Positions 24,474 through 33,976 are shown, numbered from the stretch's first letter. The stretch: DNA of 64,000 nucleotides from an uncultured Blautia sp. (GCA_900551075.1 URVB01000001.1:62001-126000), one strand, 5' to 3'. Made by a program: numbers and translations. The notes: generated by a model not told the origin, from the sequence alone.

Positions 24474-27026
24474 TTATTTCTGAAGTTTTTCGATGAATGC
24501 GGTAAACGGTCCCGGTGTCTCTTTATCCAATGACCTCGCATATATCCGTCTCAGCCATTCTGTGATCACATCAATCAGAACCGGCGAAAATGTCATAAGC
24601 AGAAATACCAGAATGATCATGCCGAATTCCAAGGAACCCAGAGCCAGCAGCTTCTGAAGAATAACCGCTGCCGCAAAAAAAACAAACTGCATCCCGTAAA
24701 TAATCACCTTCCGATATCTGTTTAATGGTGCATATACCGTCTTGAGCGCGGCCATATAGTTCCAGCCGGTCACCAATACACAGGCTGTATTCAGCATATC
24801 ATTGGAATCGTATACGTTCTGACAAACCAGCATGACCGCAAACACACAGCCGGTAATCGTCACAGCCGCCGGAAACGCATTCATAAATACATGCCTAAGA
24901 AAGGTATGATCAATTTTTTCATAGTTATTCTCCTGAGCAAGTAAAAACGTAGGAATTCCCACTGCGCAGGCACTGATCAGCGACATTTGAATTGGCTCAA
25001 ATGGATATGCCTCTCCAAAGAAAATCGTCAGTAATGAGAGCATAACGGAAAAAATCGTTTTGATCAGAAACATGGACGCAGCCGTTCTGATATTATTCAC
25101 AACTCTTCTTCCCTGATTCACAATATGCGGCATAGATGCAAAATTAGAATCCAGAAGCACTACATTGGCAATATTTTTGGCAGCATCGCTTCCCTGGGCC
25201 ATTGCCACGCTGCAGTCCGCCTCTTTCAGCGCCAGGACATCATTCACACCGTCACCGGTCATGGCAACCGTATGGCCCTGTGCCTTTAATGCCTGCACCA
25301 TAGCCTTTTTCTGCTGAGGTGTCACGCGTCCGAATACACTGCATTCTGCTACAGCGCGTTCCAGCTCCTCCTGGCTTGTAATAGTAGTCGCATCAATATA
25401 CTGTTCTGCATTTTTTAAGCCTGCTTTTTTGGCAATAGAGGCAACCGTAGCCGGATCATCTCCGGAGATTACTTTCAGATCAACACCCTGACTGTCAAAA
25501 AACTTCAGCGTATCCGGCGCTTCCTGTCGAATCACATCTGTCAGAAGAATGCATGCGACCGGCGTCAATTCTTCCGGCAGGCTGCTGTCCTTTGCCTGTA
25601 TACTGCTGTGTGCCAGCACGAGCACACGCAGCCCCTTTGCCGCATACTCTCTGCACTTTCTTTTCAGTGCTTCCTTTCCCTCCGGGAATAAGAACTGTAC
25701 AGCTCCAATGAAATAGGTTCCCCGTTTTTCAAAGGAAGCGCCACTGTATTTTCTGTCTGAGGAAAAAGGAATCACATGATTCAAAAGCATGTCTCTCTGA
25801 ATTGTAAAATGCATCCGAAGCGCCTGCGCCGTCGCGTTTTCGTCCTTCAATGCAGCCATGAGGTTCCCCATAATATGTTCAACCTCTGCCTCATCCGGAG
25901 CATCCGCTTCCTCTGAAGGAGCCGGCAATACAGCTTCCGATATATCCTGCTCATCCAAAATACCTGCAGTTTCTTCTGCGGATACTTCAACTGGCTCTGT
26001 CGTACTCGTCCGCGTATCTTCCAAATCCTCTTCGGCTGCTTTTATCTGCATCCCTTCCGCATTTCCACTGCCTTCAGACCAGGGTACGATCTGTTCCACA
26101 CACATTCTGCCTTCTGTAATCGTGCCGGTTTTATCCAAACACAGCGTATCTACCCTCGCCAGCGTTTCAATACAGTACAGCTCCTGTACCAGTGTTTTTT
26201 TATTTGCCAGCACCAATGCGCCAAGAGTCAGTGCCACACTGGTCAAAAGAACCAGGCCCTCCGGAATCATACCGAGAACAGCGGCCACCGTACTGACTAC
26301 AGAATTCTTAAAATTATCGCCCACCAAGTAGTACTGCTTATAAAACAGAAGCATTCCGAGAGGCACAATAATAATACTGATGATCTTCAGAATCGCATTC
26401 AAAGAATTTCTAAGTTCCGAATTATGCCGTTTGAATTCCTTCGCCTCACTGGTGATCTGTGATGCATAATTCTCCTTTCCGACATGTACGATCCGGCAGC
26501 AGGCCTCACCGGCTGTTACAAAGCTGCCCGAATACAGATCATCTCCTTCACTCTTTGCCAGATTGTCCGCCTCACCGGTCAGAAGTGACTCATTAACTTC
26601 CAGGCTTCCTTCCAGAATTATGGCATCTGCCGGCACCTGCTCTCCGGTTTTCAGGTAGATCAGATCATCCAAAACCAGCTCTTCTGTGGAAATCGTCCAT
26701 TTTTTTCCTTCACGCAAAACCACAGCCTTGCTCTCCGTTAAGATTGCCAGCTTATCAATCGTCTTCTTCGCACGGATTTCCTGAAAAATTCCAATCACCG
26801 TATTGATGACGATGATCATCACAAACATGGAATTTTTATAGGAACCCACTAAAAGCACCAGAATCATAAGCACAAGGTTAAGGAAGTTAAAAAACGTCAG
26901 TGTATTTTCCTTCACAATCTGCTTATAGGTTCTGGTATTCGGATTCTCGTTGACATTTACCCTGCCTTCTGCAATTCTTTCATTTACCTGCTCATTCGTA
27001 AGTCCTGTCATCTTTTCACCACTCAT
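24474..27026 (-). CDS. Cation-translocating P-type ATPase (CtpE-like)
   Basis: The 850-residue membrane pump shows the actuator motif TGEA (residues 150-153, where TGES or TGET is usual) and the membrane motif PEGL (255-258). It also has phospho-acceptor D298 in CLDKTGT, the hinge TGDGVNDVLALKEADCSVAMA, and about ten hydrophobic segments. It lacks heavy-metal CXXC domains. PEGL and the general layout resemble CtpE-type calcium or cation pumps, but the ion cannot be read. An acidic, Ser/Thr/Glu-rich insert at about residues 318-385 separates the P and N domains. The gene starts seven bases after mnmA and is probably co-transcribed. The start has only a weak ribosome binding site. Confidence 0.88.
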   Translation of the reverse strand: MSGEKMTGLTNEQVNERIAEGRVNVNENPNTRTYKQIVKENTLTFFNFLNLVLMILVLLVGSYKNSMFVMIIVINTVIGIFQEIRAKKTIDKLAILTESKAVVLREGKKWTISTEELVLDDLIYLKTGEQVPADAIILEGSLEVNESLLTGEADNLAKSEGDDLYSGSFVTAGEACCRIVHVGKENYASQITSEAKEFKRHNSELRNSLNAILKIISIIIVPLGMLLFYKQYYLVGDNFKNSVVSTVAAVLGMIPEGLVLLTSVALTLGALVLANKKTLVQELYCIETLARVDTLCLDKTGTITEGRMCVEQIVPWSEGSGNAEGMQIKAAEEDLEDTRTSTTEPVEVSAEETAGILDEQDISEAVLPAPSEEADAPDEAEVEHIMGNLMAALKDENATAQALRMHFTIQRDMLLNHVIPFSSDRKYSGASFEKRGTYFIGAVQFLFPEGKEALKRKCREYAAKGLRVLVLAHSSIQAKDSSLPEELTPVACILLTDVIRQEAPDTLKFFDSQGVDLKVISGDDPATVASIAKKAGLKNAEQYIDATTITSQEELERAVAECSVFGRVTPQQKKAMVQALKAQGHTVAMTGDGVNDVLALKEADCSVAMAQGSDAAKNIANVVLLDSNFASMPHIVNQGRRVVNNIRTAASMFLIKTIFSVMLSLLTIFFGEAYPFEPIQMSLISACAVGIPTFLLAQENNYEKIDHTFLRHVFMNAFPAAVTITGCVFAVMLVCQNVYDSNDMLNTACVLVTGWNYMAALKTVYAPLNRYRKVIIYGMQFVFFAAAVILQKLLALGSLEFGMIILVFLLMTFSPVLIDVITEWLRRIYARSLDKETPGPFTAFIEKLQK

Positions 27027-27033
27027 TTTTATT

Positions 27034-28116
27034 TCATTCTTTTACAGGAGTCTCGATAATGCCTCCTCCGGCAACATGCCCGTCCTGATAAAATACGACT
27101 GCCTGTCCGGGTGTAATGGCTCTCTGCGGTTCCAAAAACCGTACCAAAAGCCTGTCATCTCCGGCACGCTGAAGCACAGCCGTCGCACCTCTGTGATTGT
27201 AGCGGATTTTGGCAGTCACTTCCATGCCATCCGCAAATTCCGTAACTGACATAGCATTCAAATGACTACAGTAAAGAGCAGAATGAAAGATATCCTCATT
27301 TTCTCCGATGACCACCTCGTTTGTTTCCGGACATATCCGAGATACAAAGACAGGATGTCCCATGGCAAGATTCAGTCCTTTTCTCTGACCGATCGTATAA
27401 TGCGTGATTCCCTGATGCTGCCCCAGGATTTCTCCCTTGGCATTTACATAATTCCCCTTCGGAATCGGAGCATCTGTGTTCTCTTCGATAAATTTTGCAT
27501 AATCCTTATCCGGAATAAAACAGATTTCCATACTATCCGGCTTTTTCGCTACCGGAATTCCGATACGCTCTGCAATCTCCCGTATCTGATCCTTCGTATA
27601 CTTCCCCAGAGGCAGCCTGGTCCCGGATAGCTGCTCCTGTGTTAATCCATACAAAGCATAGGTCTGGTCCTTTTCTGCAGTCACAGAACATTTCAAGGCA
27701 TATCTGCCGTTTGCGAGCTGCTCAACCTGTGCATAATGACCGGTTGCGATCAGCCTGGCACCAAGCTTTTCTCCCTGTTCCATAATTGCCTTCCACTTAA
27801 TATAACGATTGCAGACCACACAAGGATTCGGCGTTCTGCCGGAAAGATACTCATTTATGAAATAATCGATGATATATTCCTTAAACTCTGAACAAAGGTC
27901 TGCCACATAATGTGCAATTCCCAAAAAATCCGCGACCCTTTTTGCGTCTTCTGTCATTTCCTGTTGGCTGCCTGCTGCATTTTCCGGCAGACTTTTCTCC
28001 CGGAAATTCACCATAGTGACCCCGATCACTTCATAGCCTTCTTCCTTTAATAGATAAGCAGCCACAGAAGAATCCACGCCTCCGGACAGTCCCACGATTA
28101 TTTTCTGCTTTTCCAT
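27034..28116 (-). CDS. mnmA: tRNA-specific 2-thiouridylase MnmA
   Basis: The 360-residue protein has the PP-loop GLSGGVDSSVAAYLL near the N-terminus and the two catalytic cysteines (NPCVVCNRYIKW near residue 100 and SMEICFIPDKDY near residue 200). It 2-thiolates U34 of tRNAs for Lys, Glu and Gln using sulfur from a cysteine desulfurase. The ATG at 28116 overlaps the NifU stop codon (TGATG), indicating coupling. A TTG three bases upstream is a poorer candidate. The operon order regulator, NifS, NifU, MnmA is standard for Firmicutes. Confidence 0.97.
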   Translation of the reverse strand: MEKQKIIVGLSGGVDSSVAAYLLKEEGYEVIGVTMVNFREKSLPENAAGSQQEMTEDAKRVADFLGIAHYVADLCSEFKEYIIDYFINEYLSGRTPNPCVVCNRYIKWKAIMEQGEKLGARLIATGHYAQVEQLANGRYALKCSVTAEKDQTYALYGLTQEQLSGTRLPLGKYTKDQIREIAERIGIPVAKKPDSMEICFIPDKDYAKFIEENTDAPIPKGNYVNAKGEILGQHQGITHYTIGQRKGLNLAMGHPVFVSRICPETNEVVIGENEDIFHSALYCSHLNAMSVTEFADGMEVTAKIRYNHRGATAVLQRAGDDRLLVRFLEPQRAITPGQAVVFYQDGHVAGGGIIETPVKE

Positions 28117-28559
28117 CAATATTCGTCCTCGTCCTCTTCTCCTTCATGAATATCAGACTTTGGCTTTTCCAGACCTTCGATTGTGATTCCATGCTTTTGC
28201 GCATAATCCCAGAGGGCTGCATGAATTGCCTCCTCTGCCAGTAAGGAGCAATGCACCTTCACAGGCGGAAGCCCATCAAGGGCTTCCATAACCGCCTTAT
28301 TGGTAATCTGCATAGCCTCCTCAATCGTTTTTCCCTTTACAAGCTCTGTTGCCATACTGCTGGTAGCCACTGCAGCACCGCATCCAAAGGTCTTAAACCT
28401 GCAGTCTCTGATGATATGCGTCCCATCGTCAATATCCAGAAAGATTCTCATGATATCGCCGCACTTTGCATTGCCGACAGTTCCTACTCCGCTTGCATCC
28501 TCTATTTCTCCTACATTTCTTGGATTCTGAAAATGATCCATTACTTTTTCACTATACAT
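28116..28559 (-). CDS. nifU: Iron-sulfur cluster scaffold protein, NifU/IscU type
   Basis: The 147-residue protein has the three conserved scaffold cysteines (GNAKCGD near residue 33, TFGCGAAVATSS near 60, VHCSLLAEEA near 103). The C-terminal tail is acidic (IHEGEEDEDEY). It assembles [2Fe-2S] and [4Fe-4S] clusters with sulfur from the adjacent NifS. It lacks the NFU and ferredoxin domains of full-length NifU, so it is the short scaffold form. A GGAGG site precedes the ATG. Confidence 0.95.
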   Translation of the reverse strand: MYSEKVMDHFQNPRNVGEIEDASGVGTVGNAKCGDIMRIFLDIDDGTHIIRDCRFKTFGCGAAVATSSMATELVKGKTIEEAMQITNKAVMEALDGLPPVKVHCSLLAEEAIHAALWDYAQKHGITIEGLEKPKSDIHEGEEDEDEY

Positions 28560-28590
28560 CTTTTTTTCCTCCTGACAAGTATTTTTCCTA

Positions 28591-29775
28591 TTATTTCATT
28601 TTTTTTACAAAATCTTCATATAATGGGGACATATTTCTCAGATTCTGAACGATATCCCTCAATTTATCCACTGTAAAATCAACATCCTCTTTTGTGGTTT
28701 CCTCACTTAAAGTCAAACGCAGCGAACCGTGCGCAATCTCATGAGGAAGTCCGATTGCCAAAAGCACATGAGACGGATCCAGGGAACCGGATGTGCATGC
28801 GGAACCGCTGGAGCCACAGATTCCATAGCTGTCCAGCATCAGAAGCAAAGATTCTCCCTCAATAAACCGGAAGCTGACATTCACATTATTCGGAAGTCTC
28901 TTTACCGGGTCTCCGTTCAGCTTTACATAAGGACTCTCGGTTGTAATCCTCTTTATGAGATGATCCCGAAGCTCACGTTCTTTCTTCGTCCTTTCTTCCA
29001 TAGACGAGGCAGCCCGCTGTGCCGCAACACCATAACCTACGATTCCAGGTACATTTTCCGTACCTGCACGGCGCTTCCTCTCCTGTGCTCCGCCATGAAT
29101 AAAGGAACGATTCTTCACTCCCTTACGGATATACAAAAAACCGATTCCCTTCGGGCCGTTAATCTTATGGGCACTGGAGCTTAACATATCGATGCTGCAT
29201 TCGTCCACATTGATCGGTACCTGACAAAATGCCTGCACTGCATCTGTATGGAACAGAATCCCATGCTCCCTTGCCATCATACCAATTTCTTTGATCGGCT
29301 GAACAGACCCGATCTCGTTGTTTGCAAACATTACGGAAATCAGGATTGTTTCCGGTGTGATTGCTTTTTCCAGCTCTTCCAGGCGGATGATTCCGTTTTC
29401 GTCTACATCCAGATAAGTAATCCGCGCACCTCTCTGTTTTTCCAGATATTCACAGGTATGCAAGATGGCGTGATGCTCAATCTTTGTTGTAATAATGTGA
29501 TTTCCCCTATTCTTATATGCTTCAAAAGCCGCCTTCAAGGCCCAGTTGTCAGACTCCGTTCCCCCTGCGGTAAAATAAATCTCCTCTTTTTTTGCTCCGA
29601 GAACCGCAGCAATCTGCTCTCTGCTCTTTGTAATCGCTTCTTTACTCTTTCCGGCAAAATCATACACACTGGAAGGGTTTCCATAAAGCTCTGAAAAATA
29701 CGGCAGCATCGCCTCAACTACCTCGGGAGCTGTTCTGGTCGTTGCTGCATTATCCAAATATATTATTTTTTCCAT
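28591..29775 (-). CDS. nifS: Cysteine desulfurase, NifS/IscS family
   Basis: This 394-residue pyridoxal-phosphate enzyme has the lysine that binds the cofactor in SSSAHKINGPKG near residue 205. The catalytic cysteine is in SSGSACTSGS near residue 325, on the flexible loop typical of group I desulfurases. It releases sulfur from cysteine as a protein persulfide for the scaffold and for MnmA. It sits between the RrF2 regulator (31 bases upstream) and nifU (31 bases downstream). Confidence 0.96.
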   Translation of the reverse strand: MEKIIYLDNAATTRTAPEVVEAMLPYFSELYGNPSSVYDFAGKSKEAITKSREQIAAVLGAKKEEIYFTAGGTESDNWALKAAFEAYKNRGNHIITTKIEHHAILHTCEYLEKQRGARITYLDVDENGIIRLEELEKAITPETILISVMFANNEIGSVQPIKEIGMMAREHGILFHTDAVQAFCQVPINVDECSIDMLSSSAHKINGPKGIGFLYIRKGVKNRSFIHGGAQERKRRAGTENVPGIVGYGVAAQRAASSMEERTKKERELRDHLIKRITTESPYVKLNGDPVKRLPNNVNVSFRFIEGESLLLMLDSYGICGSSGSACTSGSLDPSHVLLAIGLPHEIAHGSLRLTLSEETTKEDVDFTVDKLRDIVQNLRNMSPLYEDFVKKMK

Positions 29776-29806
29776 TTTCTGTCCTCCTGCTCTTGAAAAG
29801 CAAATC

Positions 29807-30241
29807 TTATATTCTTTCTTTTTGTTTTTTCCGGCTCTCCTCTATTAACTGGCTCAGCATTATGGTATCCACTGCCTGTGTAATGCTGTCATTGATACGT
29901 TTCCAGACATATTTCGCCACACACAGGTCTGCGCCCTCACAACTGCTTTCCGGCTCATTTCCCGTACATTCCACCGCTTCCAGACTTCCCTCCAGCACAC
30001 GGAGAACATCACCTACGGAAATTTCCTCTGCCCGTTTCCCAAGCCTGTAGCCGCCGCAGGCGCCCCTGGTGCTCTCCACCAGTCCCGCCCGCTTCATCTT
30101 TGCCATAAGCTGTTCCAAATAGCTGACTGAAATGCTCTGCCTGCCCGCAATACTCTGAATGGAGACTGTTTCTGTTTCACTGTGCAGTCCCAGATCAATG
30201 AGTGCCCGCAGGCCGTATCGTGCCCTTGTTGACAGTTTCAT
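29807..30241 (-). CDS. RrF2/IscR-family transcriptional regulator
   Basis: The 144-residue winged-helix protein starts MKLSTRARYGLRALIDLGLH, the RrF2 signature, and has a recognition helix at SISVSYLEQLMAKMKRAGLV. Three cysteines in ECTGNEPESSCEGADLC (spacing C-x8-C-x5-C) could hold a [2Fe-2S] cluster as in IscR. It is the first gene of the operon it most likely controls by sensing cluster supply. A strong promoter lies upstream (30288-30316). Confidence 0.93.
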   Translation of the reverse strand: MKLSTRARYGLRALIDLGLHSETETVSIQSIAGRQSISVSYLEQLMAKMKRAGLVESTRGACGGYRLGKRAEEISVGDVLRVLEGSLEAVECTGNEPESSCEGADLCVAKYVWKRINDSITQAVDTIMLSQLIEESRKKQKERI

Positions 30242-30287
30242 CCACTCACCTCTTAATTCCTAGTGTTTTCGTCGGATTTCAGGATTA

Positions 30288-30316
30288 ACTTTATCAGAAA
30301 CAATATGTTCTGTCAA
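30288..30316 (-). promoter_or_regulatory. Sigma-A promoter of the RrF2-NifS-NifU-MnmA operon
   Basis: On the minus strand TTGACA (30316-30311) and TAAAGT (30293-30288) are 17 bases apart. The start codon lies 47 bases downstream, with an AAGAGGTG site. Confidence 0.65.
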
Positions 30317-30362
30317 GCCACTTTTATGCATATACTGACAAAAAAGGTACAGGTTGTAAATT

Positions 30363-31706
30363 ATGTCGAAAAAGCACTTTTTAAAAGGAACGCTGATTCT
30401 GACCTGCACCGGGCTTATCAGCCGGATGATTGGTTTCTTTTATAGAATATTCCTTTCCCATTCCATTGGTGCACAGGGTCTTGGTCTCTATCAGCTCATC
30501 ATACCTGTGCAAACTCTGGTTCTGGCAGTCACCACTGCCGGAATCCAAACGGTTATTTCCAGACTTGTGGCATCTCATATGGCACTTGGACGAACCAAAG
30601 AAGCCAGGGATTGTTTTATTCTCGGTACGGCCTCAGGTCTATTTCTCTCTTTTATTGCTTCATGGACCTTATATACCAACGCAGACTTTTTTGCCGTGCA
30701 GATTCTAAAAGAGCCGCGTACATATTCTCTCATACGCCTTCTATGCTTCAGTCTTCCCTTAAACACACTGCACACATGCATCAACAGCTTTTATTTTGCA
30801 CAGAAAAAAACAGAAATTCCTTCCGGCATCCAGCTTTTTGAGCAGCTTGTCCGGGTAGGAACCTCCTATCTCCTATATGTAATTTTTCTGTCGGAAGGCA
30901 GAGAAATCACTCCGGTTATTGCAATCGGAGGAACACTTGTCAGTGAGGCTGCTGTCGCTTTGGTTTCTCTCCTTTTGATTGGGACCGACTTTCATCACTC
31001 CCACTATATTTTCCGAAAAATTTCCCAGCCGTTTCAAAAGCTGCGGAATATTTTTCAATTGGCGCTTCCTCTGACATTGAACCGGCTTCTTCTTACCCTT
31101 TTAAACAGTATCGAGGTGGTTCTGATCCCGCAGCAGCTCAGGCTATATGGCCTGAGCGCAGAAGAAGCCTTAAGCATTTACGGTGTTTTTACAGGCATGG
31201 CACTGCCGATGATCCTCTTCCCATCAACAGTTACAAACTCCGTTTCTGTTATGCTGATGCCCTCAATTGCAGAGCTTCAGGCACTTGGCTATAAAAAACG
31301 TATCCGCTATGTCACATTCCGCACCTGCCTGTACTGCCTGCTGTTAGGCGGGGGATGCTCCCTTGTTTTTTTATTTTTCGGCAAAACCATGGGAATCCTT
31401 TTATTTAAGAGCCTGACTGCCGGAATCTATATCCGCACCATGGCGTTTATCTGCCCCTTTTTATATATGAATACAACTCTTACCAGCATCCTGCACGGCC
31501 TTGGCAAATCCGGAATCTGCCTGATCAACAATGCAATCGGAATCAGCATCCGTATCGCCTTTGTATTGAATGCAATTCCGCTCCTCGGTATTCGCGGCTA
31601 CCTGTACGGCATCCTGCTCAGCGAATCTGTCTTAAGTATCCTTCATGTCACGGCTCTTTTGCGCCTGGAACAGATACCGAAGCAGAATTTGCCTATCGAC
31701 AATTAG
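30363..31706 (+). CDS. spoVB: Stage V sporulation protein B / MATE-like polysaccharide flippase
   Basis: The 447-residue protein has about 12-13 hydrophobic segments and an N-terminus typical of SpoVB (FLKGTLILTCTGLISRMIGF, FFYRIFLSHSIGAQGLGLYQ). The family belongs to the MOP flippases and is needed for spore cortex peptidoglycan precursor handling. The protein is somewhat shorter than Bacillus SpoVB (about 518 residues), with loss mainly at the C-terminus. It diverges from the RrF2 operon. The ribosome binding site is weak. Related flippases such as MurJ-like proteins are an alternative, but the N-terminus favours SpoVB. Confidence 0.85.
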   Translation: MSKKHFLKGTLILTCTGLISRMIGFFYRIFLSHSIGAQGLGLYQLIIPVQTLVLAVTTAGIQTVISRLVASHMALGRTKEARDCFILGTASGLFLSFIASWTLYTNADFFAVQILKEPRTYSLIRLLCFSLPLNTLHTCINSFYFAQKKTEIPSGIQLFEQLVRVGTSYLLYVIFLSEGREITPVIAIGGTLVSEAAVALVSLLLIGTDFHHSHYIFRKISQPFQKLRNIFQLALPLTLNRLLLTLLNSIEVVLIPQQLRLYGLSAEEALSIYGVFTGMALPMILFPSTVTNSVSVMLMPSIAELQALGYKKRIRYVTFRTCLYCLLLGGGCSLVFLFFGKTMGILLFKSLTAGIYIRTMAFICPFLYMNTTLTSILHGLGKSGICLINNAIGISIRIAFVLNAIPLLGIRGYLYGILLSESVLSILHVTALLRLEQIPKQNLPIDN

Positions 31707-31724
31707 AGAAGAATCGTTTATAAT
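31696..31724 (+). promoter_or_regulatory. Sigma-A promoter of the DAHP synthase gene
   Basis: TCGACA (31696-31701) and TATAAT (31719-31724) are 17 bases apart. The -35 overlaps the last codons of spoVB. Confidence 0.6.
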
Positions 31725-31763
31725 AAATGCCGGAAAACAAAGGAATTGCAAAGGAGAAAGAAT

Positions 31764-32795
31764 ATGGGATTCGAATTCATTAAGAAATTACCAACACCTG
31801 AGGAAATCCGCAACCAATATCCCATTGCTGCAGACATTCAGGCCCTGAAGAAAAAACGCGACCAGGAAATCCGGGATGTCTTTACTGGAAAATCCGATAA
31901 ATTTCTTGTCATCATCGGACCATGTTCCGCGGACAACGAAGACGCCGTATGCGATTACCTGTGCAGGCTCCGCGCCGTACAGGATAAAATTTCCGACAAG
32001 GTTCTGATCATTCCAAGAGTATATACAAATAAACCCCGAACAACAGGAGAGGGCTATAAAGGCATGGTTCATCAGCCGGATCCGGAAAAAAAGCCGAATA
32101 TGCTTGCCGGACTTGTGGCCATCCGAAAGATGCATATCCGCGCCATTTTGGAGAGTGGTTTTACCTGTGCGGACGAAATGCTTTATCCGGAAAATTATCG
32201 TTATCTGTCGGATATTCTCTCCTATGTTGCAGTAGGCGCCCGTTCTGTGGAGGATCAGCAGCACAGGCTGACCGTCAGCGGTATGGATGTTCCTGCAGGA
32301 ATGAAAAATCCAACCAGCGGTGATTTCAGTGTCATGCTGAACTCCGTAGTGGCCGCACAGGGCGCACACCGCTTTATCTACAGAAGCTGGGAGGTGGAAA
32401 CCTCCGGAAACGAGCTGGCACATACCATTTTGCGCGGCGCCGTAAACAAGCATGGAGAAGCCATTCCGAATTATCATTACGAAGACCTGCGTCTTCTCTG
32501 GGAAAAATACCAGGAAAAGAGTCTGAAGAATCCGGCTGTCATCGTAGATACGAACCATTCCAACTCCAACAAGCAGTATGAACAGCAGGTCCGTATTGCC
32601 AAAGAGGTGCTGCACAGCCGTCTGGTTGATCCGCATCTTAGCATGCTTGTAAAAGGACTGATGATTGAAAGCTATATCGAACCCGGAAACCAAAAAATCG
32701 GCTGCGACCATATCTATGGCAAATCAATTACAGACGCATGCCTTGGCTGGGAAGAATCTGAGAGGCTTTTGTATACTATTGCGGAAATGTGCTGA
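31764..32795 (+). CDS. aroF: 3-deoxy-7-phosphoheptulonate synthase, class I
   Basis: The 343-residue enzyme is of the AroF/AroG/AroH type: LVIIGPCSADNEDAVCDYLC near residue 50, PRVYTNKPRTTGEGYKGMVH with the Lys/Arg phosphate contacts, and VIVDTNHSNSNKQYEQQ near residue 255. It condenses phosphoenolpyruvate and erythrose 4-phosphate in the first step of aromatic amino-acid synthesis. The ATG at 31764 has an AAGGAG site 9 bases upstream. An earlier in-frame codon at 31746 overlaps that site and was rejected. The paralogue letter is uncertain. Confidence 0.93.
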   Translation: MGFEFIKKLPTPEEIRNQYPIAADIQALKKKRDQEIRDVFTGKSDKFLVIIGPCSADNEDAVCDYLCRLRAVQDKISDKVLIIPRVYTNKPRTTGEGYKGMVHQPDPEKKPNMLAGLVAIRKMHIRAILESGFTCADEMLYPENYRYLSDILSYVAVGARSVEDQQHRLTVSGMDVPAGMKNPTSGDFSVMLNSVVAAQGAHRFIYRSWEVETSGNELAHTILRGAVNKHGEAIPNYHYEDLRLLWEKYQEKSLKNPAVIVDTNHSNSNKQYEQQVRIAKEVLHSRLVDPHLSMLVKGLMIESYIEPGNQKIGCDHIYGKSITDACLGWEESERLLYTIAEMC

Positions 32796-32843
32796 TATTT
32801 CCTGTCAGAACAAAACAGAGTACTTTCCAATGAAACCAGAAAG

Positions 32844-32887
32844 GACACCAAACAGTCAATAACATGGACTGTTTGGTGTCCTTTTTG
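32844..32887. terminator. Bidirectional rho-independent terminator
   Basis: GACACCAAACAGTC (32844-32857) and GACTGTTTGGTGTC (32867-32880) form a perfect 14-bp stem with a 9-base loop, followed by a T run. It separates the convergent DAHP synthase and xerD genes. The reverse strand also ends in CCTTTC. Confidence 0.9.
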
Positions 32888-32895
32888 TTCCTTTT

Positions 32896-33780
32896 TCAGT
32901 GACGGGGATGTGCTCTCATATAGACATCCCTCATTTTGTTTGCGTTCATACCCAGATAAATCTGTGTCGTGGAAATATCCGAATGTCCCATCATCTCCTG
33001 AACGCTTTTCACGTCCGCACCATTCTGAAGCATATGCACCGCAAAAGAATGGCGCAGCGTATGCGGAGTGATATCCTTACAGATACCGGCATTATCCGCA
33101 TAACTCTTCAACACCTTCCAAAAGCCCTGTCTGCTCATAGCTTTTCCTGAGCAGTTTGTAAATAATGCTGTTTCATTTTCGTCTTTTACAAAAAACCCCC
33201 TTGCGTGTTCCATATACCGGATCAGCGCACTTCTGCTTACACTGCCTATCGGAATGATGCGTTCCTTATCATTGTCATGACAGGTCACATAGCCAAGCAT
33301 CAAATTCACATCTGAGGTGTGCAGATGAATCAGTTCACTGACCCGCATCCCTGTCGCATACAAAAGCTCCAGCATAGCTGTATCGCGCAGGCCCTTCGGT
33401 GTTTCCGTATCCGGCTGTTTTAAAAGCTTATCCACTTCCTCTACAGATAAAATTTCCGGTGTCTTTTTTTCCACCCTTGGAGGTTTCAGATTATCGGACG
33501 GATCTCTCTGTATTTTCCCCTCTTTATACAGATATTGATATAACGCCCTGATTGATGCAACACTTCTGGAAATTGTAGAAGACGCAAAATGCTTCCGCTC
33601 CATCTCATTCATATAACCCTGCAAATCCAACTCTCTGACTTCTTTAAAGTCTTTGATTCCACGGTCATATAAATATACTGTCATTTTCTTTAAGTCCCTC
33701 TGATAAGAAACTTCCGTATTATTTGAGGTCTTCTTTGTACTATGCAAATATGCAATAAATTCCCTGATCTCTCTTTCCAT
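32896..33780 (-). CDS. xerD: Tyrosine recombinase XerD
   Basis: The 294-residue recombinase has an N-terminal SAM-like core-binding domain (IREFIAYLHSTKKTSNNT). The catalytic domain shows Arg in ATGMRVSELIHL, the HxxR box (HTLRHSFAVHML), a second His in MMGHSDISTTQIY, and the nucleophile Tyr in the same segment. It resolves chromosome dimers at dif together with XerC. The start at 33780 gives the usual family length. Longer in-frame extensions lack similarity. The position next to spoIIM and upstream of no mobile genes supports a housekeeping role. Confidence 0.92.
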   Translation of the reverse strand: MEREIREFIAYLHSTKKTSNNTEVSYQRDLKKMTVYLYDRGIKDFKEVRELDLQGYMNEMERKHFASSTISRSVASIRALYQYLYKEGKIQRDPSDNLKPPRVEKKTPEILSVEEVDKLLKQPDTETPKGLRDTAMLELLYATGMRVSELIHLHTSDVNLMLGYVTCHDNDKERIIPIGSVSRSALIRYMEHARGFFVKDENETALFTNCSGKAMSRQGFWKVLKSYADNAGICKDITPHTLRHSFAVHMLQNGADVKSVQEMMGHSDISTTQIYLGMNANKMRDVYMRAHPRH

Positions 33781-33841
33781 TCGCCTTACTTCCTGCTTCT
33801 TAGATTGTAGAAGTAATTTATCCTTCAAAAATAATATCTGT

Positions 33842-33870
33842 ATTATACTGTGTATTTGACATAAAATCAA
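33842..33870 (-). promoter_or_regulatory. Sigma-A promoter of xerD
   Basis: On the minus strand TTGATT (33870-33865) and TATAAT (33847-33842) are 17 bases apart, with the start codon 62 bases downstream. Confidence 0.6.
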
Positions 33871-33976
33871 ACGCTTTTTTTACACAAATCCTCATAAAAT
33901 AAGGAATTTCTACTCCAAGCCACCAAATATCGACACATTTATGGTAAACCTCCACCACATCTTGTAAAGAAACTGT

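Noticed and set aside
32896..33780. xerD as an integrase of a mobile element
   Set aside because: Its length and position beside spoIIM match housekeeping XerD. No attachment-site repeats or cargo genes were seen around it.
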